From contig BFEA01000378.1 in assembly GCA_003427395.1 (NCBI GenBank), positions 641,758 through 678,959 on the forward strand: DNA of 37,202 nt, written 5' to 3'. Below are positions 11,349-21,867 of the stretch, one piece after another. Numbering within the stretch: position 1 is the first letter of the stretch; each line of letters opens with the position of its first letter. The notes under the pieces were generated by a model. The model was given only the letters and a program-made list of their open reading frames with translations, did not search any database and was not told the origin of the DNA. The translations under genes and the position numbers were made by a program. Origin of the DNA: Chara braunii (taxonomy: Eukaryota > Streptophyta > Charophyceae > Charales > Characeae).

Positions 11349-11735
11349 GTCGGTTGCCGATTCGTCTGTTTACGACTCAGCTCCAATTCACCCTCAATGC
11401 TCAACCTAAAAGGCTTTGGCCCTGGTGATTTTATTGTTTTATTAAGGTTTCACCCGAATTTTTTTTGAATGGCCATTTAACAAAGGGACTGAGTATTTAA
11501 TTATGGTTGGTTGGACAGAGACTGGGGCTTGCATGGCTAAAGCAAGGGGTTTGAGTATAGAGATTGGTTGGAGTTGACTCCGTGTAGTGCGTGGTCGTTG
11601 TTGACTCTTTGATGTGATTGCAGGTATGTTCTGTGGTTCGAATTTTGGATTTGATTGCATGCGATCACACATATATATATGGTTGTGAGGAGTCCCACTG
11701 TGATTGTGAGAAGTGATCGTCACATACTCATTCCC

Positions 11736-11738
<3 letters not shown>

Positions 11739-11771
<33 letters not shown>

Positions 11772-11789
11772 CGATATATATATATATAT
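11739..11789. repeat. TA microsatellite, interrupted
   Basis: Two (TA)n runs are separated by TGACGA. A shorter ATATATATATGG run lies just upstream at 11671. Confidence 0.95.
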
Positions 11790-11799
11790 GTACCTACGC

Positions 11800-12875
11800 T
11801 GGGTGTTCGCGTGGCCTGAGGGGGCCGCGTATTAAGGATTTAATTAGGGGTTAAGATTGAGAGGAGAAGAAAAACCCCTTTATTCTGTTATATGCTTTTT
11901 AATGATTTTCTTAGTCGGACGTTAGTCCTGGGCCTGGATTCGAGGTCCTTGTCCAGGACATCCCAGGCCCTAGACTCTGCATGGAAGGGATTACCCCTCG
12001 GGCAGAGCCTATTTGCCTTGCCTGCCGAGACACTCAGACCAAAGGTCGGAGGTCTCGCAGCGGCCGCACGGCTATTCCTTCAATCGTGCAATGTCGTGAG
12101 GGAGTAGACCCTCACGACACTTCGAGTCTGACACTTGAGTGTCATAAGCGGTACTCGGATCCACGAGGGACCGCGTTATTATGGGCACTACATAGTACGC
12201 CATCATTGCGTCTGCTTGCGTACGCTTGCATTGCGAGTCGATATAAGTTAGCCCTGCGTTCGCGCGATTTTATACTAAGTCTCGCGCGCAACGCCTATCT
12301 GATTCTTTTGCATCGGAAAGTTATGGGACGGCTACCAAGGGACTAGGAGCGTGGTCGCGTTGTTTGTTTGTGTCGTTTCGTGTATGTATATGTGTGTGTG
12401 TGTTCTTAATTTTTATGTTCTTTATAGTGGTGTGCGCGTGGTGTGTGGAATGCGCCCTAGTCGACCGACGACGGGTCGCGCTTGGGACTTCAGCCCCCCA
12501 AGATGTCGATTCGCGTACGGGCCCGATAGAGGCGTAATACCGTGCGTACTCCCTATGCTACAGCGTAAGAGAAAACGCCCTCGGCTGGTCCACCTCCGCG
12601 ATTGCACCTGATTAGCTTTCGTACTGTGGACTGGTAGCTTGGCGGGGATACGTCCACCGAAGGGAGGTGACAACTCCCGTAAGGTGGAGGTAAGACGTGC
12701 CTCGCATAGGCCCTATCCTGTCGTAGGGGCTCGCGAGAGGTATGGCTGGCGCACTCGGTCGGAGCGGCTTGCGGAAGCTCCATTACGTATTCGCGACAAG
12801 GGTAAGACCAACTCCTGCGTGACACGGCCGGGAGGGTCCCGCGCTGCCTTGTGTGGTGCCGGACCAATGCGCTCG
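11800..12875. other. Gene-free end of the 8.1-kb insertion, with two adjacent hairpins
   Basis: No coding sequence is recognised. At 12092-12119 an 11-bp perfect stem (TGTCGTGAGGG, six-base loop) is followed ten bases later by TGACACT-TG-AGTGTCA (12129-12144). A short TG-rich run lies at 12386-12401. The segment is CpG-rich towards its right end, unlike the AT-rich element B sequence it abuts at 12876. Confidence 0.5.
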
Positions 12876-12883
12876 ACAATGTC

Positions 12884-12970
12884 TAAAGAGATGTCTAATT
12901 AATTATCCGGTTTTGAAGGTTGTTGATCCTTCTTTGCCCTTTGTCGTCACAACCGATATATCGTCTTGTG
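12884..12970 (+). pseudogene. pol: Element B: stranded start of RNase H
   Basis: A short reading frame gives CLINYPVLKVVDPSLPFVVT and continues to TTD-I-S-S, matching ALIEYPVLKVADPSLPF and TTDAS in element E. It carries the first catalytic Asp of RNase H. It continues where element B stops at 4768, so I read it as the downstream side of the interrupted element. It is cut off at about 12972, where the end of a GCTCCACTAC-family element begins, and the rest of RNase H and integrase is gone. Confidence 0.75.
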
Positions 12971-12984
12971 TTCTTCTTTGCATT

Positions 12985-13012
12985 TCGTGAGTAGTGGAGC
13001 GAGGCCCACTTG
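12985..13012. mobile_element. Isolated right end of a GCTCCACTAC-family element
   Basis: CGTGAGTAGTGGAGCGAGGCCC is the right terminal repeat of the family seen complete at 21130-21260. The left part is absent, so this is a fragment at the broken end of element B. Confidence 0.5.
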
Positions 13013-13143
13013 ATAGGCCCAACTCGAACTCAGGAAACTTTTGGACTTTCGACCGGTTGCGCGGGGAAAAAATATTTTTTGGTTGTTTGCGACTTTCTAC
13101 GTGGCAGCGGGAGAAAACAATTTGGTCCTAGAACTTGTGGTGG

Positions 13144-13186
13144 CGGGAGAGGGGGGCGGAGGGAGGAGGGTGGCTGGGTTGGGGGG
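13144..13186 (+). other. G-run cluster (possible G-quadruplex)
   Basis: Six runs of three or more G with spacers of seven bases or fewer fit the usual quadruplex pattern. The rest of 13190-13525 is a low-complexity stretch rich in CCCGTACC and CCCATACC words, with an ACGGTTACCCG direct repeat at 13214 and 13500. No gene is seen there. Confidence 0.6.
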
Positions 13187-13527
13187 TTGGAATGGGTAGG
13201 TACCAGGTATGCCACGGTTACCCGATAGGAACGTCTACCCGCCCGTACCCATACCAATATTTTTTGTTGCCACCCGTACCTGTCCATACCTGTTCCATTT
13301 TTCTTTGGCCGCCCATACCAGGGTTTCCCCCCCCACCCCCTGCCTCTACCTGCCCATTATCTCCATAAGGGCAACTGTGTCGGCCCTAACAATGGCCGCT
13401 ATTTTTTTTGCCTGCCCATACCCAACTCCCTCTTCCGAAGGGGTACCCAGCCCCACCCTTAACCTGGCGGTTACAGTTGGGTACGGTCGGGTACGGGCAA
13501 CGGTTACCCGTTTGCCCTCTCTGCCCT

Positions 13528-15437
13528 GGGCAGATTATTAAATTTTGCCCAAAGTGCAGAGGTGCCCGACAAGCTGCTACTGAGGCAACCGCCGGTAGGG
13601 TTAGCAACTGCCCTTACCTCTAGACTGCGTGGAGATGAGTGCACTCGCCAAACAGAAACGCCCACTCCATATATATTCACGACAGAGGTTGCTGGCCAGC
13701 GTCTAGTCAACTGTCCAGAGACTGCTTGTGTTAGAGTCTTGCTAGGCGCGTCCCTTACAGGCCTACAGAAGAATTGAAGGAGAGAATGTCAGTCAGGGCG
13801 AAGATGAAGAAAGAAGGTAAAGGACAACTACTGATACCAGATTTAGAGATTTTCAGAGCTAGAGTAGGGGTCCTTATAGACAGTGGGGCCATGCGTAGGT
13901 ATATTAGCCGCTGAGCGCTGAAGAAGTTAAAGCTTGACCTGAAAGTCCAAAAGCAAGAAAAAACTGTAGTCAGTATCCTCGCTGATAACCGCACAATGCG
14001 GAATGAGGAAGGAGCAGCTAGAAGATCAAGCTTTTGTAGCCTATGTTAGGCCAGTTACTGAGCCTAAGAAAGAGGAAACACCTAACCCCATTATTGCCAA
14101 GCTGCCTGAAGAGTACGCAGATTTGTCAAAAGCTCCTTGAGTAGTTCCGCATCCCATCCAACATCGCATCGACATAGAGATCGGAAGTAGAACTCCCAAA
14201 GGAGCAGTCTATAGAATGTCTCCCAGAGTGTTAGAGGAGTTGCGCAAGCAGTTAGACGAGCTCCTCGAGAAGGGTTGGATTAGGCCCAGTTCGTCTCCAT
14301 TTGGAGCACCTGTTCTATTTGTCCCCCAAAAAGAGGGAGAGTTAAGAATGTGCATTGACTACAGAGGTCTGAATGCTGTTACGATCAAGAATGCAGAACC
14401 ACTGCCCCGAATAGATGATCTGCTTGATCAGGTGCAGGGCTGCAAGTACTTTACAAAGATATACTTAAAGTCAGGGTACCATCAGATTGAAGTTAAGTAT
14501 ACGACTGCGTTCCGGACCAGATATGGGCATTACGAGTTCATCGTGATGCCCTTTGGACTAACTAATGCATTGGCTATTTTTAAGAGTTGTATGAATGATT
14601 TGTTTAGGTCGTGGTAAGACCCTCCAGGAGCATGAGGCTCATCTGAGGCAGATTTTGGAGAAGTTGCGCGAGGCAAACTTCAAGATCAATGCCAAGAAGT
14701 GTGAGTGGGTCAAGACCAAAATCATGTACTTGGGTCACTTATTAGATGGTGATGGCTAAAACCTGAGGACAACAAAATTGTAGGGATTAGGGACTGGCCA
14801 ACTCCTCGTACGCTCACAGAGTCGCGACCGTTTCTAGGATTGGCCAACTACTATTGAAAGTTCGTTAGAAACTTTTCTGTTGTTGCTGCTCCCCTTCGCA
14901 GATTGCTTAAGAAGGAGGCAATTTGGAAATGGGATCAAGATTGCACTTCGTCCCTAAAGAAGTTAAAGTGGGCCTTGATAGAGTGTCCAGTCTTCAAGGT
15001 AGCTGATCCATCCTTACCCTTTGTCATCACTACAGGCGTGAGTCAGTATGGCGTTGGTGTTGTGTTGCAGCAAGATGATGGCAATGGGTATAGACCCGTA
15101 GAGTTCATGTATGCTAGACTGCCTTCAGAAAAGGTAGCAGCTTCGACTTACGAGAGAGAATACGCTCTCAGGCAAGCATTAGATCACTGGAAACACTATT
15201 TGCTTGGGAGGCTCTTCAAAGTTTATTCAGACCATGAGACAGTCAGGTGGCTGAAATCACAAGCCAAGATGATACCTAAGCTCACTTGGTGGGCTGCAGA
15301 GATAGATCAGTTTGACTTCGAGCTCAAACCCGTTAAAGGAAAGTACAACGTGGTAGCAGATGCTCTGAGTAGAAGAGTTGACTACTTTGGGGCAATCGTT
15401 CACTATCTAGATATAGGATCGGACTTGCAACAAAGAG
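13528..15437 (+). pseudogene. pol: Element C: decayed Gag end, protease, RT and RNase H
   Basis: The fragment opens inside the Gag zinc knuckle (GQIIKFCPKC, the His now Gln). Protease follows with an intact LIDSGA at 13873-13890, then a TGA at 13914. A deletion of roughly 190 bp removes the protease C-terminus. RT is readable from 14216 ([20 protein letters not shown]) through [17 protein letters not shown] and MPFGLTNA. At about 14617 some 55 bases, including the whole YLDD catalytic box, are missing relative to element E. The thumb and connection carry a frameshift (near 14757) and a TGA (14855). RNase H (14903-15437) reads TTGVS where catalytic Asp is expected, but keeps SDHE and ADALSRR. 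Codons follow E closely, so C is a relative of E. It continues after the TTAA element at 16248. Confidence 0.88.
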
Positions 15438-16251
15438 TTAAACCACCAGTACCTCCGAGCCTGTTTTTGCCGACCCTGAATTTCACTGCGCTCCGAGTTT
15501 TGTCGAGCCTGGGTACCACTCCGTTTTCTTTCTGGTACTCTCACAGAAAGAACAAAAAAAAACAAAAAAGAAGGAAAGAAGGAAAGAACAAAAAAATTGC
15601 GGTCGTGAACCTCATAAAAGAAGGAAAGAAAAAAAAAAAGGAAACAAAGCTTTGGCCGTGATTGAAGTTGTATACATTCTTGGAAGTGGTAGTGTGAGTG
15701 TGCCCACAATGAGGGCATCTCAACCCCGTGGCCAGGTTGTCAGATTCCAAAAAGAGAATAAAAGAGGAAAAAAACGGGCACATGGATCCGCCCGTGAAAA
15801 TGGTTGGATACATTCCCCTAAGTGCCAGTGTGATGAGCCTTACAATCCTCTAACAAAACACAACTTGAGCAGATCACGAACAACTTGAGCAATTCACGGA
15901 CAGGGGACTCGTAAGAAACACACGACCAAGAAAAAAAAGAAAACAGTAACATTCAGAATGTGACCGCCTTACCTGTAAGGTGCATTCTGTGGAGGGAGAT
16001 TGTGAGCACGGCCTCCCGGACTACCAAGCCCGACATCATTGCAGTAGAGAAAGCATTTTTTTTTCCCTTTTTTCGTTACGACATCATTGCAGTAGAGAAA
16101 GCATTTTTTTTCCCCTTTTTTCGTTCACTCGTAACACTATAAAATTCAGATTTATGGGACATTGCCGACCCTGTGTCCCACCCCTGAAAAGTTCGGGTAC
16201 TGGCCAAGACATCGTCATTTCCCAACACTGGCAGAGGTACTGGTGGTTTAA
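15438..16251. mobile_element. TTAA-flanked 806-bp non-autonomous DNA element in element C
   Basis: TTAA plus ACCACCAGTACCTC at the left is mirrored by GAGGTACTGGTGGT plus TTAA at the right; the 806 bases between the TTAA copies (15442-16247) are the element. Collapsing the two TTAA copies to one restores the Pol frame of element C (QQR-VK-DTYAQDP, compare QQK-IR-EAYAQ in E). That gives a precise empty site and a TTAA target duplication, as made by piggyBac-type transposases. No transposase is encoded. Inside are A-rich tracts, a 20-bp duplication (15861, 15881) and a 48-bp duplication (16032, 16080). The superfamily assignment rests on TTAA only. Confidence 0.85.
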
Positions 16252-17163
16252 AGATACGTATGCTCAGGACCCTATCTACAGCGACCTCTTGAAAAGAGTA
16301 AGAGAGGCCCCAAAGAGTGAACCTAGCTATCACACCACGAACGGGTTACTGTTTGAGAAGACAACGATTTTTTGCACCTGAATTATCAGACACCTGACGT
16401 TCTAGGCAGACTATGCACTCCCGATAGTGAAGAGATCCGGAGCCGATCGTAGGGGAATGCCACGATACAGAAGGGCTCTTCGGCTGGCAGAAGACATTAG
16501 CCAACATGACACGTGCCTATACTTGGCTTGGCATGAAAGCTTTTGGCATAGAGTATGTCCGTAGCTGCAAAGTATGCCAGCGCAACAAAACTACGATGCG
16601 AGCCCCACTGGGTCTTCTCAGACCTTTGCCTATTCCTTTAAGACTTGGAGAGTCTATGTCCATTGATTTTATGGATGCAGGGGTCAGGAGTAGGCATGGC
16701 AAGAGCCAAGTCATGGTCATAGTAGATCGCTTTAGCAAATATGCAGTTTTTGTTCCTTTGCCTTATGAGGCACGTACAAAGCTAGTTATAGAAAAGTTTT
16801 TTGATTCGTGGGTTAGTGAACATGGTATTCCGTTATCCGTAGTTAGTGATAGAGATACTCGGTTTACCAGTCAGCATGGGCAGGAACTTATGCGAGTCTA
16901 TGGCTCGAAGTTGCGGATGTCATCTGGCCGTCATCTAGAGACTAACGGCCAGACTGAGCATATGAATAAGATCTTGGAGAAGATGCTTAGGATGTATATT
17001 GGATCCGATCATATCAACTATGATGAGATGATTCCTAAAGTAGCTAGCGCCTACAATGATAGTGTTCATCTAGCTACTTGTCGGACTCCTAACGAACTTC
17101 ACAAGTGCTTTAGACCATGCAAGTCGTTTGAAGGACTAAACCGAGACCAAATACAAAGACTGC
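16248..17163 (+). pseudogene. pol: Element C: integrase
   Basis: Pol resumes right after the TTAA element. A broken linker (stop at 16379, extra bases near 16385) leads to the zinc finger remnant and then a clean frame from 16506: VRSCKVCQRNK (zinc-finger Cys pair), SIDFMD (first catalytic Asp), VSDRDTRF (second) and TNGQTE (catalytic Glu). The DDE triad is therefore intact. Family role: insertion of retrotransposon cDNA. It ends abruptly after DQIQRLP at 17163, where LINE sequence on the opposite strand begins; the GPY/F and chromodomain-like parts seen in element E are missing. Confidence 0.88.
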
Positions 17164-18970
17164 CACGTGGAGTTGGCGCCAGGCTCTCAGAACCTTAGCC
17201 TTGAAGTCGTTCCGGGCCAAATCCTTCCAGATTGTTCCTTTAGTCGGCTCACCGCCACCTCGAGTGCGCTGTGGCACAGTCCAGAAACGGTTATCCAGCC
17301 AAGTCAGCGGGTGAACGTCATGTGGGGCTTGCAGGGCAAGTTTGGCCATCTGTTCTAGGGCCAGGGCGTACCATGGCAGTTGTTGTGCAAAGAGTAGCCT
17401 CTTAACCCATTGCACCATTATCGTTGTGACCTGTGTTTCCGGGTCAAGAATCCCCAGCCCCTCTTTGTTTTTAGGTTGGATCACCGAGGACCAAGCTACC
17501 CTACTAATAACATTCGTGAGCTCACCATTGCCTCGCCACAACAGTGTCGTTACCTGACACTTCAGAGATCGGATGGCTGTCTTGCTAAGGGACCAGATTG
17601 CAGATTTGTACCAAAGGGCCGCCTGCACCACACTGTTAATCGCCAACACCCTACAAAATAGGGAGGTGTGTTGGTCCTTCCAGCTGGCTAACTTTTCTAA
17701 AGCGGGTTTCAATATCCACTCATCGTTCGATGTCGGCCTGCCTAGAGTTGTTAGCATGATTCCAAGTACCCTAACCGAGGCCTCTTTGGGGAGCCACTTA
17801 ACCCGTGGAAGCTCCGGGGGGCGCACACCTTGATGATGAATCCAGCAACCCAAAATTTTATTGACCCAGTTAGCAGTCATGTCTGAGATCGCTGTGAATC
17901 GATCAAATAGTCTTCTGATCTCATCCATGTTTGTCGTAGTAGCATCTACCATAATTGTCAAGTCATCTGCGAACAGCGAATAGATGGGGATTGCGTCGTC
18001 AGGGATGGCCGAGATCTGCAGCTTCCGCAGGTTTTTGTTGGCGCGAAGGTTCGCTGCCAGTGCCTCCATCACAATTATGAAAAGGAAGGGTGCCAGAGGG
18101 TCTCCTTGTCGGACTGACCGTTAAAGCGGGAAGGCCAGCGCTACCCTGCCATGGACCTGGACACTCATAGTGGCGTTATGATGCAAAATTTCGGTCCAAC
18201 GTTGAAAAGCAGGTCCAATGTTCATTTTCGACATGCATCTATCTAGAAATTGCCAATCTACATGATCGTAGGCTTTTTCGAAATCGATGAAGACCACCGC
18301 CGCGTTCTGTTTATCCTGTCTTGTGAGTTTTGAGGAGTTCATTGACTACTAGGATATTGTCGTGGATCCTACACCCTTTGACGAATCCAGTCTATGTGGG
18401 GTGAATGATGTCGTCCAAGACTGGAATCAAGCAATTTGTCAGGGCTTTCGCTAACATCTTATACACCACCGTCAGCAACGTTATTGGTCTATAGTTCCTG
18501 ATATCCATCTTGTCCCCCTTTTTAAACAAGAGGGTGAGAACTCCCTGTCCCACCAGCTCGCCCATCTGCCCTGTCTCCCACACCTGATTATAGAAGTCCA
18601 TCAGGTCCGGGGCCATATGGGTCCAGAAGGTCTCCCAGAACTCTTTAGGGAACCCATCTATTCTCGGCGTCTTCTCCTCCTCCATTCGCATCATCGCCGT
18701 CCAGATTTCCTCCTCAGACAGTGGGCGATCTAGATCTATTTTTTGCTGGCCCGTCAGGGTCTTCTCGAGGAGTCTCAGGAATTCTTCGATTTCTTTCTCC
18801 CTTTGTGCGCAACGAGAGGTGAATAGGTCCTTAAAGAAGGATCTTGCTATCTGCAAACATTGGGGGGTGGAGGCGACAATATCCTGATGACCGGTTTGTG
18901 GATCATAAAGCGCTTCTATGGTGGATCTATGTGCACGTACGCGGGCCATACTAAAGAATCTTTTATCCAT
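17164..18970 (-). pseudogene. LINE ORF2: reverse transcriptase and C-terminal part
   Basis: Reading down from 18970: [14 protein letters not shown], then RT blocks [23 protein letters not shown], a [16 protein letters not shown] block, VVFIDFEKAYDHVDW (near 18290), RQGDPLAPFLF (near 18100) and the catalytic YSLFADDL (near 17970), followed by a long C-terminal region with several Trp. This is the fingers-palm order of non-LTR retrotransposons, probably L1/Tx1-like. Lesions: TAG at 18392 (CAG Gln expected), a one-base shift near 18330 and TAA at 18121. The 3' end has no poly-A: it is cut where it meets element C integrase, and the open frame runs about 18 antisense codons into that gene. Confidence 0.88.
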
Positions 18971-19024
18971 GGTCCCCTCCGTTTGGCATCGTGTCAGTCG
19001 CCCTCGGATGCGTGCTCCCTCCCA

Positions 19025-19312
19025 TCATTGTGTGGCAAACATCTGAAGTTGTTCTTTCAAGGTCTGTACGCTTGAATCCCCTTGCTGTGTCTGCTGAGTT
19101 TCATGTGGATTGTGTGCTCTTGAGTCCTCCCCTTGCTGTGTCTGCTGAGTTTCGTGTAAGTTGTGTGGGTCGTAAGGTTGATCTCGAGTCTGATGAGTTT
19201 CATGTGGATTGTGTGCTCTTGAGTCCTCCCCTTGATTTTCAAGTTGCTGCAGTTGCTGGTGAATTTCCATCTCTTGCTGGTACTTTTTGGTTGCTAACAG
19301 TTTGCCTGACAT
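19025..19312 (-). pseudogene. LINE linker with 16-17 residue repeats
   Basis: This frame lies between the endonuclease and RT and reads straight into RT through a single TGA at 19025. It is Gln/His-rich and contains three units built on ETQQTQQGEDSRAHNPH-like sequence. The DNA repeats with periods 51 and 48 (CTGATGAGTT/CTGCTGAGTT at 19091, 19142, 19190), so every unit is a multiple of three and the frame is kept. Endonuclease is in a different frame, so a frameshift lies near 19300. Confidence 0.75.
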
Positions 19313-20313
19313 TTTCTACCCAGATAGAACAGTCCATTATTAAACCAGTCAATTTTGTCCTGAGTATACTGTTTTTGTGTGCCCCAAAACGTCCAACAGT
19401 CTGTAATATATTTCTGGAAAGTTTGTTGTTGTAGGATGGAAGTATTGAGTTTGTAAAATCTTGGACCGTGATCTGGTTTCTTATGGAAAGAAAAAACGGT
19501 TGTGCACATTTTGTGATCCAGGCTCGGGTAGGGGCTAGCTGGTAAGATTGTTGCGAGAAGCCGAGATCCTTCCAGATCTTCCGAGCTCAGAATTAAGTCG
19601 ATCCTGGATCTCGTATGGTTCTCCGTCGCAGTTTTACATAGGCATTAGTAGTATCGTGTGTCTGGATTTAGTCTATGGAAGGTGTCGAACACTTTTAGTG
19701 ATAGACATAGCTCGCTGATTATCTGCTCATCCTCCTCTACATACCACGGTGCAGGGGAGGGTGTTCGCCATCTATCCATCCACCGGTCTGGGGCTGCGTT
19801 GCAATCCCCCGCTATAATGATTGGGACCCCGCTCGGGATATGCGATTTGATATTTTCAAAGAAAGTTTTCCTTTCCTTCACTGCATTGGGGGCATAGATA
19901 CATAGTATGAATACAATTTCAAGTTCTAGGGTGACCAGGATTGACACCCATCGGCCTTCCTCCTGATCCATTGTCCAATATTTTGGATCTGCCCGGGATT
20001 CGGGGGGGATCCAAATAGCCACCCCTGCGCTCCCTGGTTTTGGGGCATGGGCCCTGAAGGCCTTATATGGCCAGACTAATTTATGTATGCGTTTGTCCTC
20101 TGGAGTGTCCATCAGGTGCGTTTCTTGGACACATACTATGTCTGGCCAATTTCTACCCACCACCCCTCTCATCAGGTCCCAGATTGCATTTTGTTTTTCA
20201 GGTTTGCTCGAGGCGAGACCATTCACATTCAATGACCGTAAGTCCAGGTCTGCTGCCCTCTTGCATTGATTCCAAATGCGGTCTTTCCCGTATACTGCTT
20301 TAACCGGGTCCAT
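19294..20313 (-). pseudogene. LINE ORF2: APE-type endonuclease
   Basis: Motifs of apurinic-like endonucleases are in order from 20313: SLNVNGL, VCVQETH (catalytic Glu), GVAIWIP, IYAPN, IIAGDCNAAPD, then RIDLIL and SLDHK (catalytic Asp-His) near 19580 and 19530. Known role: it nicks target DNA to prime reverse transcription. One in-frame TAA at 19645 splits the domain; reading is otherwise open to 19294. The Met at 20313 lies directly after a TGA, so it is the first possible start in this frame, but an ORF1 or an upstream part may be missing. No ORF1 was recognised up to 20460. Confidence 0.9.
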
Positions 20314-20945
20314 TCACTTGTCTTGCAGTCATATCCTAGCCCAAGATGGGTCACAACCGGGTCCACGACAACTGTTCCCATTCCCAATCTGTGGCCCCCG
20401 CCGTCATCCTGAGAAGCGCACATAAGCTTTTCTGAACGTTGTGCTCGGACCAGGTGTCGCTGTGTCTAATTCTGACCGTCTGCACGTTTAGCAGTTGACT
20501 GTGAGTGTGCCATCTCAGGCTGTTCTCCTTGGTGGGATCGAAGCGTATGTATCATACGTGCGGCGCATCTCGTGCGCGCGAGCTCCACACGTGTGGCGCA
20601 TAGCGCACGCGCAAGCATGCTCGCGCACGTGATGCGGCGCACCCCAAAAAATAGCGTAAAAAAAAAAATCCGGAGAGGGCTGGCTGAGGTAGTCAATGCC
20701 GCCCCTATCTTCTAAAAACCTAAGGGCACAAAAGAAAAAAAAAATGGGGCCATGTTTTCCTCGTTGCATAGTCTTTTTCCCGAAGGACCCCAGCAGTGCA
20801 TCTGTAAGGGTCCCTACGTCTTAAGAGACGTTCAACAAATTTCGTGGAAGAGTGGAGCAGGCCACCGATATATAGTCTGCATCCGAAGTCAGGTCTGTTT
20901 TCCAGCGGTTATGGGTTACAAGTTGCAACTACTTAATACCGTAGC
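20314..20945. other. Gene-free, GC-rich palindromic stretch upstream of the LINE
   Basis: Probably LINE 5' region near 20314-20430, then unrelated DNA. At 20520-20645 the sequence is dense in CpG and short palindromes, including a perfect 12-base CCACACGTGTGG (20585-20596) and several CACGTG-like words. Two poly-A runs (20660, 20735) follow. Confidence 0.5.
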
Positions 20946-20948
20946 TCT

Positions 20949-21262
20949 CTTTCGTTTTCCTACGAGCAGTGGCCCTAAGGGCCTTGCTCCACTCGTCACC
21001 ACTTGCACAAAAGACAAAACATATGGCGGCGTATGATTCCATGTTCAAGCAGAAGATTCATTCTAGTTTTTAGTTTTGCACATTTGGGGGCTCTCTCCTT
21101 CTTTTCTTTCATTTTCCCGCGAGCAGTGGCCCTAAGGGCCTTGCTCCACTCGTCACCGCTTGCACAAAAGACAAAACATATGGCGGCGTATGATTCCATG
21201 TTGTAGCAGAAGATTCATTTAAGTTTTGCACATTTGGTGAGTAGTGGAGGGAAGCCCTGAAA
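20949..21262. mobile_element. GCTCCACTAC-family element, tandemly duplicated
   Basis: The block CGAGCAGTGGCCCTAAGGGC is repeated with a period of 157 bp (20963 and 21120). The second unit is complete: GGCCTTGCTCCACT...CACC at the left and GGTGAGTAGTGGAGGGAAGCC, its imperfect inverse, at 21236-21256. The core shares TATGGCGGCGTATGATTCCA and TTTTGCACATTTGG with the first unit and with the copy at 9.7 kb. The first unit lacks its right terminus. Confidence 0.65.
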
Positions 21263-21491
21263 AGCACGTGTTGAGTTGGCCTGCTACTGTCCGCGTGCTC
21301 AGTGGTCCCATAACTGCTGAAACACGGACCCCAATGTGAATCAACACCACATATACTTGGCGTGCCACGACCCTAGCCTGGGTATGAGCATTGCCTCGTT
21401 CATGGTGAGGAGGCCCTTGCTAATTCTCTGCAGGGGCCTCTTGGATAACCCGCAGGGGTTTTCATATGAATGTTAAGGAGTTCAATGTTTG

Positions 21492-21493
<2 letters not shown>

Positions 21494-21538
<45 letters not shown>
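21494..21538. repeat. CT microsatellite
   Basis: An uninterrupted (CT)n run of about 45 bases. Confidence 0.97.
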
Positions 21539-21541
<3 letters not shown>

Positions 21542-21572
21542 TTCTCACAAATCATAGCTGCTGCTGCTTTTT

Positions 21573-21592
21573 NNNNNNNNNNNNNNNNNNNN
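21573..21592. other. Assembly gap of 20 N
   Basis: Twenty N bases between T runs. The true gap length is unknown. Around it, 21263-21860 shows no gene. Confidence 0.98.
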
Positions 21593-21867
21593 TTTTTTTT
21601 TTTTCGCGCACCGGTGACTGTGCACCGCACCACACCGCATGGCGCACCGCACACTTGCGCCGCAGGTATGGTATGTATACGTCCCTCTGTGCGATCTTGG
21701 TGGGGCCTGTCACAATCGAGGCCATACCCGGGCGGTAGGGGCTTTTGCAATGCGGGATTCCAGCTCCATTTGCAGAATCCCTGCCGCTGCATCCGACGTG
21801 CAGTTTTTTGGGCTAGCCCAGAACGACGACCAGCCTTGCAGCGTGACGCCCCCTTGTCTGTGATTTG

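Larger units (their letters stand above)
4776..12875. mobile_element. About 8.1 kb of foreign DNA inserted in element B
   Basis: Element B Pol stops after SFK at about 4768 and resumes in the correct residue order (LK, CLINYPVLK) at about 12885. Imperfect 8-base copies flank the block: ACATTGTC at 4768-4775 and ACAATGTC at 12876-12883, compatible with a target duplication. An alternative reading places the ends at TGTCG (4772) and CGACA (ending 12878). I see no long terminal repeat pair and no coding region of a known transposase. The block looks composite: many smaller repeats, listed separately, sit inside it. Its identity is unknown. Confidence 0.55.

Noticed and set aside
4772-12878. TGTCG...CGACA as the ends of a single LTR retrotransposon
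   Set aside because: No LTR pair could be recognised at the two ends and the immediate flanks do not duplicate under that reading.
19186-19200. CTGATGAG in the LINE linker as a hammerhead core
   Set aside because: No GAAA and no stems at suitable distance; it is a variant of the local minisatellite unit.
20150-20185. CTGATGAG...GAAA on the minus strand as a third hammerhead
   Set aside because: It lies inside conserved LINE endonuclease codons and has no pairable stem II or stem I.
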